A DNA stretch of 11,261 nt from Scatomorpha sp964345235 (GTDB taxonomy: Bacteria > Bacillota > Clostridia > Oscillospirales > Oscillospiraceae), in the NCBI GenBank assembly GCA_964345235.1, contig CAYFQE010000026.1, forward strand, positions 1 to 11,261. The letters run 5' to 3'. Numbering within the stretch: position 1 is the stretch's first letter; every line of letters begins with the position of its first letter. The notes under the pieces were generated by a model. The model did no database searches and was not told the origin of the DNA. It saw only the letters and a list, made by a program, of their open reading frames with translations. Both the position numbers and the translations under genes were made by a program. This document shows, piece by piece, positions 1 to 6,518 of the stretch.

Positions 1-6
1 AAGTTT

Positions 7-2040
7 TTATCCAACAACTACATCCATCTCGTGGGGGACAAAATCGCTCGGGCCGTGGTTGCAGACGGGGCAGAGATAGCCTTCGGGCAGAGCCTCGCCC
101 TCCTCAAAGTGATTGCAGATGTTGCAAATGAAGCCCTTCTTTCTCTCCGTCTTAGGCGGCATAAAGTGCTCGAAAGCTTCAACACCGTGCTTGCAGAGCG
201 GGCAGATGAAATCTGCGGGGAGCTCGGGACCCTCGTGGAAGTATCCGCACACCGTGCAGATCCAACCCTCGGTCTTGGGAGCTTCAGGCGCCTTCTTGGG
301 CTTTATGTGAGCGTGATAGTAAGAGTAGGTCGCAGAGGGCTCGTTAGAGAGAGTCTTGGCTTCGGTGACATCGGCTATATAGAGCATCTGGGTGTCGCAG
401 TCGCGGCTGTCGATAACCTTGCAGGAATAAACGGCGTTTGCATTTTCGGTGAAATAGCGGATGCCGTTTTCGGTGCGCAGGTTCTCCTTAAGCCCCTCAA
501 ACTTGTCAACATCTCTTCCGCTCTGAAAACCGAAGTGCTTAAAGGTGTCGTAGGGGGTAGACTCGGTGAGAACCGTGACATTGAAGGCTCCGGCTTTCAT
601 AACCATGTCGCAGGTGAAGTTCTGCTTAATAACCGAGATTGTCATCTTGGGGGGATCTCCGGCGGTTATCTGTCCGGCAGTGTTTATAATGCAGCCGTAG
701 TCCTTGCCGCCGTATCTCGTGGTTAGTATGTAAACGCCGTAGCTGAGCTTAAAGAGAGAAGTAATATCAATATCGCCCTTGGCATCGGGATTCACATCGG
801 CGTTGTCAGCTATTTCGGCAGGAGCGGGAGCTGTGAATTTAGGAGCAAAATCCGCCGCAATAACATCGGCAAGAGCATTAAGCTCTTCCATTTGAGAAGA
901 TTTGAGAGCGGAGGGAATCGAAAGAAGGTCGCCCAAAAACTCAATGTTCTTAAGAGCCGAGAGCTTCTCGCGCATCAGTGTTCCGCTTGTGGGTCCCCAA
1001 CTGCCGTTTTCAATAAGAGCAACCTTGCGGTTTCTCAGTCCGTGGCTGACTATGTCGTTAAGCAGGTTTTCCATGGTGACAAAGATTCCTGCATTGTAGG
1101 TTGTGGATGCAAACACCAAGTGGCTGTACTTAAATGAATCCGAGAGTATGTAAGAGGAAGGCGTAACCGAGGTGTCGTACATCTTAACCTTAATGCCTTT
1201 GTCGCTGAGCTTCGAGGCCAAGATATTCGCGGTGTTTTCGGTGTGGCCGTATACCGAGGCATAGGCAATTAAAACACCGTTTACTTCGGGCTCGTAGCTC
1301 GACCAAAGCATATACTTTTCCAAAAAGTCGCCGAAGCCGCGCCTCCAAACAAAGCTGTGAAGCGGGCAGACATACTTGATTTCAAGCGTTGCGGCCTTGC
1401 GTAAAACAGCCTGCACCTGAGGGCCGTATTTTCCGACAATGTTTGTGTAATAGCGTCTGGCCTCATCAATATATTCGTTCATAAAGTCTACTTCGTCGGC
1501 AAAAATGCGTCCGTTCAAAGCGCCGAACGAACCAAAGGCATCGGCCGAGAAGAGAATTTTGTCGGTTATGTCATAGGTCATCATAACCTCGGGCCAGTGC
1601 ACCATGGGGGCCATAACAAAGGTCAGTTCATGGCGCCCTGTGCTCAGCTTGTCGCCCTCTTTGACTACCAGAGTTCTCTCCGTAAAATCGGTATCGAAGA
1701 AGCGGGCAATCATATCCTGTGTTTTCTTGTTGCAAACAATTGTTAGATTGGGGTACATGTTTGCCAAAGTTTCAATGTTGGCGGCGTGGTCGGGCTCCAT
1801 GTGATTTACAACAAGATAGTCTAAATCTCTGTCACCCAGTCCGTATTTAAGATTTTCGTAAAATTGATCCGAAACAGCCTTGTCGGCAGTGTCGACAACA
1901 ACTGTTTTTTCGTCGAGCAGAAGGTAGGAGTTGTATGAAACACCGTCGGGAACTCCGTAAACACCTTCAAAGAAAGCCAGCCGTCTGTCGTCTGCGCCAA
2001 TCCATAGCAGATCATCTGTGATTTTTTTTGTATTATGCAT
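7..2040 (-). CDS. fprA: Flavodiiron protein fused to flavin reductase and two short rubredoxin-like domains
   Basis: Cytoplasmic O2/NO-reducing flavodiiron protein of 677 residues. Domains in order: a metallo-beta-lactamase-like diiron domain (about 1-250) with ligand set H80-x-E82-x-D84, H148, D167 and H228; a flavodoxin domain (about 253-398) opening with the FMN loop SVYGHTENT; an Ala/Pro linker; a flavin reductase domain (about 428-575); and two Cys4 modules (C594, C597, C613, C616 and C639, C642, C657, C660). The tail resembles Moorella Hrb, a flavin reductase-rubredoxin protein that feeds FprA, so one chain could carry electrons from NAD(P)H via FMN and rubredoxin to the diiron site (inference). 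The modules have only 15 and 14 residues between the CxxC pairs, closer to rubrerythrin-type than to classic rubredoxin. The start is the ATG before MHNTKK because GGAGGT lies 7 bases upstream; an upstream in-frame ATG at 2088 lacks such a site. It diverges from the Fe-S operon. Confidence 0.93.
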   Translation of the reverse strand: MHNTKKITDDLLWIGADDRRLAFFEGVYGVPDGVSYNSYLLLDEKTVVVDTADKAVSDQFYENLKYGLGDRDLDYLVVNHMEPDHAANIETLANMYPNLTIVCNKKTQDMIARFFDTDFTERTLVVKEGDKLSTGRHELTFVMAPMVHWPEVMMTYDITDKILFSADAFGSFGALNGRIFADEVDFMNEYIDEARRYYTNIVGKYGPQVQAVLRKAATLEIKYVCPLHSFVWRRGFGDFLEKYMLWSSYEPEVNGVLIAYASVYGHTENTANILASKLSDKGIKVKMYDTSVTPSSYILSDSFKYSHLVFASTTYNAGIFVTMENLLNDIVSHGLRNRKVALIENGSWGPTSGTLMREKLSALKNIEFLGDLLSIPSALKSSQMEELNALADVIAADFAPKFTAPAPAEIADNADVNPDAKGDIDITSLFKLSYGVYILTTRYGGKDYGCIINTAGQITAGDPPKMTISVIKQNFTCDMVMKAGAFNVTVLTESTPYDTFKHFGFQSGRDVDKFEGLKENLRTENGIRYFTENANAVYSCKVIDSRDCDTQMLYIADVTEAKTLSNEPSATYSYYHAHIKPKKAPEAPKTEGWICTVCGYFHEGPELPADFICPLCKHGVEAFEHFMPPKTERKKGFICNICNHFEEGEALPEGYLCPVCNHGPSDFVPHEMDVVVG

Positions 2041-2078
2041 TGAGAAACCTCCATTTATAAGCAAATATTTACGCATTA

Positions 2079-2107
2079 AAGATATCACAAAACGGGCCGA
2101 AACTCAA
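2079..2107 (-). promoter_or_regulatory. Candidate sigma-A promoter of the flavodiiron gene
   Basis: Read on the minus strand, TTGAGT (2107-2102) is followed after 17 bases by TATCTT (2084-2079). This predicts a transcript start near 2072 and a leader of about 30 bases that includes the GGAGGT ribosome site. The elements are imperfect (4 of 6 each), so this is a plausible rather than certain call. Confidence 0.45.
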
Positions 2108-2187
2108 GCTTGCAGAGTATATAGTTCACATACAATAAAGTCCGTAAAAATCGGTAAATAAAAGCGTAAAAATATTTTTCTGCACAC

Positions 2188-2216
2188 TTGAATTCCTACC
2201 AAATTGGTGGTATTAT
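2188..2216 (+). promoter_or_regulatory. Promoter of the iscR-iscS-iscU operon with operator dyad in the spacer
   Basis: TTGAAT (2188-2193) and TATTAT (2211-2216) are separated by exactly 17 bases. The spacer contains the dyad ACCAAATTGGT (2198-2208, centre at 2203), with partial symmetry further out (2196/2210, 2194/2212). Rrf2-family repressors, including IscR and CymR types, bind AT-rich dyads of this style, and the gene directly downstream is an Rrf2 regulator. A repressor bound here would block RNA polymerase, so autorepression is the simplest reading (inference). The predicted start point near 2223 leaves a very short leader before the GTG start. The stretch 2143-2186 is A/T-rich and holds CGTAAAAAT twice, 22 bases apart. 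Confidence 0.65.
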
Positions 2217-2239
2217 TGAACCGGAAGGAGAGGTGTGAT

Positions 2240-2659
2240 GTGAGCTTTTCAACAAGAGGCAGATATGCCCTGAGATTGATGCTTGATATCGTCGAAAATT
2301 CAAACGGCGAATTCGTCTCGCTTCAGGAAATATCAGATCGCCAAAATTTTTCACAAAAATATTTACAGTCGATAGTTCCGTCGCTTGTCGAAGGTAGAGT
2401 CCTCATCAGCAAGAAAGGCAAGAGCGGCGGATATATGCTCAGCAGAAAGCCCGAGGAAATCTCGGTATACGAGGTGTTGAGCTTAGCCGAGGGCAATATA
2501 AGTCCTGTAGCCTGCCTTGCAGAGAACGAAGAGGAGTGTGGAAAAACATGCTCATGTTCGGCCAGATTGGTTTGGATAGGGCTTGAAGATACGATGGAAT
2601 CATACTTAAAGAACGTCAGTTTAAAAGATATATTTGAAAAAAACTTAGGAGAGATATAA
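2240..2659 (+). CDS. iscR: Rrf2-family (IscR-type) transcriptional regulator
   Basis: Winged-helix regulator of 139 residues, typical for the family. It opens with the Rrf2 signature STRGRYALRLML and continues with the recognition-helix region FSQKYLQSIVPSL and the wing KGKSGGYMLSR. Four cysteines (C92, C100, C104, C106) lie where IscR-type proteins ligate a [2Fe-2S] cluster, so it probably senses Fe-S supply. The GTG at 2240 is preferred because AGGAG lies 9 bases upstream and the product then starts at the family position; an upstream in-frame TTG at 2204 would lie inside the promoter. It is first in the operon and its stop overlaps the next ATG by one base. CymR-like control of cysteine metabolism is an alternative, but the cysteines and the IscS/IscU neighbours favour an IscR role. 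Confidence 0.88.
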   Translation: MSFSTRGRYALRLMLDIVENSNGEFVSLQEISDRQNFSQKYLQSIVPSLVEGRVLISKKGKSGGYMLSRKPEEISVYEVLSLAEGNISPVACLAENEEECGKTCSCSARLVWIGLEDTMESYLKNVSLKDIFEKNLGEI

Positions 2660-3864
2660 TGAAAGACTATTTTGAGGTTTATGCCGACAACGCAGCCACG
2701 ACGAGAGTTTCAAAAACCGCAGTTGATGCGATGCTGCCCCTACTCCACGAACAATACGGAAACCCTTCATCGCTGTATACCAAAGGACAAATAGCGGCGG
2801 AAAAGCTGGCTGAAGCCAGAATGAAGGTAGGCAGACTGCTGGGAGCGGCGGATCCTATGAGAGAAATTACATTCACCTCCGGCGGCAGCGAGGCCGACAA
2901 TCAGGCCATAGTTTCGGCAGCTATGCTGGGAATGAAGCAGGGGAAGAAGCATCTCATCTCCACAAAGTTCGAGCACCATGCCGTGCTCCACACTCTCGAA
3001 TCGCTTGAAAAACGCGGCTTCGAGGTAACGCTTCTCGATGTTCACGAGAACGGAGTTGTAACAGTCGAGGATCTTAGATCGGCTCTCAGGGAAGATACAG
3101 CCCTTGTCACCATAATGATGGTAAACAACGAAATCGGCACCCTTCAGCCGATAAAGGAGCTCGCGGCAGTATGTAGGGAAAAAAATGTTCTGTTCCACAC
3201 CGATGCGGTTCAGTCGATAGGGCATATGCATATAGATGTACAAGATCTGGGAGTTGATATGCTCTCGTTCTCCGGCCACAAGTTCAATGCCCCCAAGGGA
3301 GTCGGCGGACTTTATGCCAAAAAGAATATAAAGCTCACCAACATCATAGAAGGCGGAGCTCAGGAGCGCGGCAAGCGCGGCGGAACCGAGAATATGGCAG
3401 GTATAGTCGCTATGGCGGCGGCACTGGAGGAAGCCGTGTCCATGATAGATTATGAGACCGAAAGACATAGCAAAATGCGCGACAGACTCATCGAAAATCT
3501 TTCGAAAATTCCTCACTCAAAGCTCAACGGCGATAGGGAGCAGAGAAACGCCTCTACGATTAACTTCTGCTTCGAGGGAATAGAGGGCGAAAGCTTGCTC
3601 CTAATGCTCGACAGTAAGGGCATAAGCGCATCATCAGGCAGTGCCTGCACATCGGGCTCATTAGACCCAAGCCATGTTCTGCTTTCACTCGGCCTGCCCC
3701 ACGAGGTTGCACACGGCTCTCTCAGGCTCTCGCTCGGCAGATACAACACGGAAGAGGATATCGACCATATAATTTACTGGGTACCCAAAGTAGTAGAAAA
3801 GCTCAGAGAGATGTCCCCGCTTTGGGAGGATCTCGAAAAGGGCATAACGCCCCATCTAATATAA
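2659..3864 (+). CDS. iscS: Cysteine desulfurase (IscS/NifS family)
   Basis: PLP-dependent enzyme of 401 residues that takes sulfur from L-cysteine as an enzyme persulfide and leaves alanine; the sulfur is passed to the scaffold encoded next. Visible landmarks are YADNAATT near the N-terminus (8-15), the GGSEADN loop (75-81), EHHAVL with the PLP-stacking His106, HTDAVQS (180-186) with PLP-contacting Asp182, the PLP lysine in SGHKF (Lys208) and the active-site loop SSGSACTSGS with catalytic Cys330. Full length for the family. ATG overlaps the regulator's stop (TAATG), with AGGAGA just upstream, so the two are translationally coupled. The close pairing with an IscU scaffold indicates the housekeeping Fe-S role rather than tRNA thiolation alone, though IscS enzymes can do both. 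Confidence 0.96.
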   Translation: MKDYFEVYADNAATTRVSKTAVDAMLPLLHEQYGNPSSLYTKGQIAAEKLAEARMKVGRLLGAADPMREITFTSGGSEADNQAIVSAAMLGMKQGKKHLISTKFEHHAVLHTLESLEKRGFEVTLLDVHENGVVTVEDLRSALREDTALVTIMMVNNEIGTLQPIKELAAVCREKNVLFHTDAVQSIGHMHIDVQDLGVDMLSFSGHKFNAPKGVGGLYAKKNIKLTNIIEGGAQERGKRGGTENMAGIVAMAAALEEAVSMIDYETERHSKMRDRLIENLSKIPHSKLNGDREQRNASTINFCFEGIEGESLLLMLDSKGISASSGSACTSGSLDPSHVLLSLGLPHEVAHGSLRLSLGRYNTEEDIDHIIYWVPKVVEKLREMSPLWEDLEKGITPHLI

Positions 3865-3881
3865 AATTCGGAGGAAAACAA

Positions 3882-4325
3882 ATGTTATACAGCGAAAAAG
3901 TAATGGACCACTTCGAGCATCCCAGAAACTTGGGCGAGATGGAAGATGCCGACGGAATAGGCGTTGTCGGCAACTCCAAATGTGGCGACATCATGAAAAT
4001 GTACATAAAAGTTGAGAACGATGTAATAACAGACATAAAGTTCAAGACCTTCGGTTGCGGAAGCGCGATTGCATCCAGCTCAATGGCAACCGAAATGATA
4101 AAGGGCAAATCGATTGAAGAAGCTCTCCTGCTTTCAAACAGGGCGGTGGCAGAGGCGCTCGGCGGACTTCCCGCCCATAAACTCCACTGCTCTGTTTTGG
4201 CGGAAGAAGCGGTCAGAGCCGCCGTCAAGGACTACTACGATAAAAACGGCGTAAAATACAACAAAAAGGATTTCTGCGATCACGACTGCGCCGCCTGCCA
4301 CGCGCACGATGTCCAAAAAGACTAA
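3882..4325 (+). CDS. iscU: Fe-S cluster assembly scaffold (IscU/NifU N-terminal type) with Cys/His-rich tail
   Basis: Scaffold of 147 residues on which the neighbouring desulfurase builds Fe-S clusters. The three conserved cluster cysteines are present: Cys34 in NSKCGD (with Asp36), Cys59 in TFGCGSAIASSS and Cys103 in LHCSVLAEEA. The segment GGLPAHKLHCS corresponds to the LPPVK chaperone-binding region of IscU, here LPAHK. The start is the ATG at 3882, with GGAGG 7 bases upstream; an in-frame ATG at 3822 would lie inside the desulfurase gene and is not used. The last ~18 residues are unusual: C132, H134, C136, C139, H140 and H142 form a compact possible metal site (C-x3-C-x2-C-H-x-H). There are 17 bases between the desulfurase stop and this start, and the operon ends here. 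Confidence 0.94.
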   Translation: MLYSEKVMDHFEHPRNLGEMEDADGIGVVGNSKCGDIMKMYIKVENDVITDIKFKTFGCGSAIASSSMATEMIKGKSIEEALLLSNRAVAEALGGLPAHKLHCSVLAEEAVRAAVKDYYDKNGVKYNKKDFCDHDCAACHAHDVQKD

Positions 4326-4372
4326 ATGGCATAAACAATAAATAAAAACGCCTAATTTATATATTATAAAAG

Positions 4373-4412
4373 AAAACAGATGCCGACTGAAAATGTCGGC
4401 GTCTGTTTTTTT
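4373..4412. terminator. Bidirectional rho-independent terminator
   Basis: A 13-base-pair stem (4375-4387 with 4395-4407, one G-T wobble) encloses a 7-base loop. On the plus strand it is followed by seven T (4406-4412), ending the Fe-S operon. On the minus strand it runs into TTTTCTTTT, so it can also end the polyphosphate kinase transcript that stops at 4448. No gene was seen in 4326-4447. Confidence 0.92.
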
Positions 4413-4447
4413 ATGCAGTTGTTAGTTAGACAAAATATTCTTAAGCC

Positions 4448-5626
4448 CTATTGCATATACTGTTCAATATAATTCCACAGTTTCTTAAAAAAGCTCGGTT
4501 TTTCTACATCCGCTTCCACCGGGAAATGCGGCGAATTTTCCATAAAGTAATTCTGTGAATCAAACGGTAAAGTACTGTGTTTGCGGGAATAAGAACCGTC
4601 AGAGAGCATAAAACTGCTCTTTGCGCTGTCACGAAGTTGAGAGTCTAAAAGCCATTGGAGTTGCTCTTTTAATACGGTGTCTTGCACGGGGCAGGCAGTC
4701 TCTACACGACGGTTGAGATTGCGTGTCATAAGGTCGGCGGAGGAAATATAGTATTCAGCTTCCTCTCCGCGGCCGAACATAAAGATGCGGGCGTGCTCCA
4801 AATAACGACCGACAATGCTGGTAATGTAAACATTGTCCGTAAATCCCGAGATATCGGGCAGAATACAGCAGATGCCGCGTATTATGAGCTGAATCTCAAC
4901 TCCCGCCTGCGAAGCCTCTTTGAGTTTGTCAATAACTTCTCGCTCGGTGACGGAATTGGCCTTTATACAGATGAAGCCCTCCTTTCCAAGACGGATTTGA
5001 CGGTCGATTTTCTCTAAAAGCATGGCTTTAATTCCCAACGGAGAGGTTCTAAGCTTTCTGTATTCGCCGTCAAGTTTGTTTACAAGCATATTTCTAAAAA
5101 AAGCCGCCGCATCCTCTCCGATAGAAGGATCAGCTGTCATCAGGCTGAGGTCGGTATACATGGCGTTGGTTTTTTCGTTGTAATTGCCGGTGCCGACTTG
5201 GGTAATATAGCTCAGCTTGTTTCGGCTGCGAAAGGTGATAAGACAAATTTTGCTGTGGCATTTAAATCCTTCCATGCCGTATATAACCTGACAGCCCGAA
5301 TCCTCCAACATTTTCGACCATACCAGATTGTTTTCCTCGTCAAAACGGGCGCGAAGCTCCATTAAAACTAAAACATCTTTGCCGTTTTCCGCTGCGCGGC
5401 AGAGTATCTGCACAATTTTAGAGGATGCGGCCAAACGGTAAATTGTTATTCTTATCGAAAGCACATGGTCATCATCTGCCGCCTCGCTGAGAAGCCGTAA
5501 AAACGGCTCAACGGAATCATAGGGATAGAATAAAAGCCTGTCGCGCTGTTGAATCTGAGCCAATATTTTTTGGTCTCGGCACAAATCCTCAGGCCAACGC
5601 CCACGATAAGGCTGGTAGAGCAATTG
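4448..5626 (-). CDS. ppk: Polyphosphate kinase PPK1, C-terminal part (5' end lost in assembly gap)
   Basis: Catalytic half of PPK1, which reversibly transfers the ATP gamma-phosphate to polyphosphate. 392 residues are visible of roughly 700 usual; the N-terminal and helical parts fall in the gap. Counting from the gap edge, RDRLLFYPYDS (28-38) starts the catalytic region. ITIYR (60-64) and ELRARFDEENN (90-100) hold the arginines that in E. coli PPK contact Mg/phosphate, GFKCHSK carries the His autophosphorylation site (His124), and VGTGNYNEKT (144-153) follows. The second phospholipase-D-like half has RGICCILP and RYLEHAR with a second conserved His (His278), then SSADLMTRN. The C-terminus is extended by about 50 polar residues past the catalytic core. 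It lies downstream of a co-directional alkaline phosphatase start, suggesting a phosphate-related cluster if the scaffold join is right. Confidence 0.93.
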   Translation of the reverse strand, partial: QLLYQPYRGRWPEDLCRDQKILAQIQQRDRLLFYPYDSVEPFLRLLSEAADDDHVLSIRITIYRLAASSKIVQILCRAAENGKDVLVLMELRARFDEENNLVWSKMLEDSGCQVIYGMEGFKCHSKICLITFRSRNKLSYITQVGTGNYNEKTNAMYTDLSLMTADPSIGEDAAAFFRNMLVNKLDGEYRKLRTSPLGIKAMLLEKIDRQIRLGKEGFICIKANSVTEREVIDKLKEASQAGVEIQLIIRGICCILPDISGFTDNVYITSIVGRYLEHARIFMFGRGEEAEYYISSADLMTRNLNRRVETACPVQDTVLKEQLQWLLDSQLRDSAKSSFMLSDGSYSRKHSTLPFDSQNYFMENSPHFPVEADVEKPSFFKKLWNYIEQYMQ

Positions 5627-5726
5627 NNNNNNNNNNNNNNNNNNNNNNNNNNNNNNNNNNNNNNNNNNNNNNNNNNNNNNNNNNNNNNNNNNNNNNNNNN
5701 NNNNNNNNNNNNNNNNNNNNNNNNNN
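5627..5726. other. Assembly gap (100 N)
   Basis: Exactly 100 N, the customary placeholder for a gap of unknown size. An open frame happens to run across it, but the parts on the two sides belong to unrelated proteins: alkaline phosphatase N-terminus on the right, PPK1 C-terminus on the left. At family-typical lengths, about 400 residues of the phosphatase and 300 of PPK1 are missing, so at least about 2 kb should be absent if both genes are intact. Both edges end in the same seven bases, GCAATTG (5620-5626 and 5727-5733). Confidence 0.97.
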
Positions 5727-5965
5727 GCAATTGCGCCGAGGTAGTCGGCAGCAGCCTGTACTTGCGGGTAGCCCATACCGTCTCCGATAAACAGGAAGAC
5801 ATACTTTGGAGCTTTCGGGGCTTCAGGTTCCGAAACTGCGGGGGCGGCAGGCTGCTCTGTGGGTTTTGCTGCAGCCGTAACACCGGAACATGCCGACAAT
5901 GAAAGCACCAACAAAAGAATCAAGGTAAGACTTAAAACTTGTTTGACAATCTTTTTTGTGTTCAT
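5727..5965 (-). CDS. Alkaline phosphatase family lipoprotein, N-terminal fragment
   Basis: Only the first 79 residues are visible before the gap. They start with a lipoprotein signal peptide: MNTKKIVKQ, a Leu-rich hydrophobic stretch (about 10-25) and the lipobox LSAC with Cys26 as lipidation site. An Ala/Pro/Glu-rich linker (about 30-53) follows, then YVFLFIGDGMGYPQV, the first metal-binding motif of alkaline phosphatases (Asp62 in IGDGMG). The enzyme would sit on the outer face of the membrane and release phosphate from monoesters. AGGAGA lies 5 bases before the ATG. The TxADSA nucleophile motif would lie in the gap, so activity cannot be judged. Other members of the alkaline phosphatase superfamily remain possible, but IGDGMG strongly favours the PhoA-type family. 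Confidence 0.82.
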
Positions 5966-6022
5966 TTTGTTCTCCTATCTGGAATGTTTTTGTTTTGTGT
6001 GCATTACTTGCAACTAAATTCT

Positions 6023-6106
6023 ATTATCAGTATGTTAAATCCGTAAGCCAGAGTTTGAAAAAACTGTGTAAAATTTTGTCATCGCTTTATGCAATAAATC
6101 TGTAAA
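6023..6106 (-). promoter_or_regulatory. Candidate phosphate-starvation promoter (Pho-box-like repeats)
   Basis: Upstream of the phosphatase, the minus strand holds hexamers close to the PhoP/PhoB-type half-site TTAACA/TTTACA: TTTACA (6106-6101), ATGACA (6082-6077), TTTACA (6072-6067), TTTCAA (6060-6055) and TTAACA (6038-6033), plus a weaker TTGCAT between the first two. Their starts are spaced 10-12 or 22 bases apart, close to one or two helical turns. A -10-like GATAAT follows at 6028-6023 and no good -35 precedes it, as is usual for activator-dependent Pho promoters. The region is A/T-rich, so chance matches are possible. Confidence 0.35.
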
Positions 6107-6123
6107 ACATAAATAGTGTACCC

Positions 6124-6160
6124 AAAAAAACTCTGCCCATGCACTAAGTGCATAGGGCAG
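6124..6160 (-). terminator. Rho-independent terminator of the DUF1846/IorA-like/Smr operon
   Basis: On the minus strand CTGCCCTATGCAC pairs with GTGCATGGGCAG (6160-6133) around a three-base loop, with one bulged base. After two bases it is followed by seven T (6130-6124). It starts 13 bases after the Smr-like gene's stop, so it ends that operon and insulates the phosphatase gene. Confidence 0.9.
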
Positions 6161-6173
6161 ACTAAATATTAAG

Positions 6174-6518
6174 TTAAAGAATAACAATAGTAACGCCGTT
6201 GTTGTGGCGGTCTAGGTCCGAGTCTTTCCTAAGCTCGGGGCAAATTTCAAAGCTTTTTCTCGTGTCCTCTTCAAAAATCGAGAACCTGTCTCCGGGAATA
6301 AGCCCGCGTATCCTGCCGTTTATCAGCTCTTTTTCTAAATATGCTCTAACATGAACTCGGATTTTTCCGCCCTTTCCCGTAGAGCCGTAGCCGTGAATGA
6401 TTTTTAGGGCGGCAATATCTGAGCCTTTCAAATTTTCCAGAGTTTTTTTCAGATTATTTAAAGCCTCAACAGAGCCGGGCATCCCAAGCTTTAGGTTAAT
6501 TTCCTTAATTCGGCTCAT
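6174..6518 (-). CDS. Small divergent Smr-domain protein
   Basis: 114 residues. The core ALKIIHGYGSTGKGGKIR (37-54) matches the HGxGTG region of Smr domains, and the C-terminal NNGVTIVIL matches their closing strand. Smr domains, known from MutS2 and stand-alone proteins, bind or nick nucleic acid. The N-terminal LDLHG motif usual in Smr domains is not kept: the matching place reads INLKLGMP (7-14). Catalytic activity is therefore doubtful. Position 84-103 (EDTRKSFEICPELRKDSDLD) is charged and probably a loop. The ATG overlaps the upstream IorA-like gene's TGA (ATGA), and no strong ribosome site is visible, so translation is probably coupled. It is the last gene of the operon. Confidence 0.78.
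   Translation of the reverse strand: MSRIKEINLKLGMPGSVEALNNLKKTLENLKGSDIAALKIIHGYGSTGKGGKIRVHVRAYLEKELINGRIRGLIPGDRFSIFEEDTRKSFEICPELRKDSDLDRHNNGVTIVIL

Noticed and set aside
31..726. Long plus-strand open frame opposite the flavodiiron gene (231 codons)
   Set aside because: It is antisense to the conserved flavin reductase and rubredoxin region, has no ribosome site and resembles no family; a shadow of the real gene's codon bias.
2143..2173. CGTAAAAAT repeated twice, 22 bases apart, upstream of the iscR promoter
   Set aside because: Short, A-rich and in an A/T-rich leader; it could serve as an UP-like element but two copies are not enough to call a repeat or site.
2767..3516. Minus-strand open frame of 249 codons inside iscS
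   Set aside because: Antisense to strongly conserved PLP-enzyme motifs, with no recognisable domain or start signal.
4448..5965. Single 505-residue secreted protein combining a lipoprotein signal with PPK1
   Set aside because: The frame is continuous only through 100 N of arbitrary length, and the two sides belong to unrelated families each missing its expected remainder.
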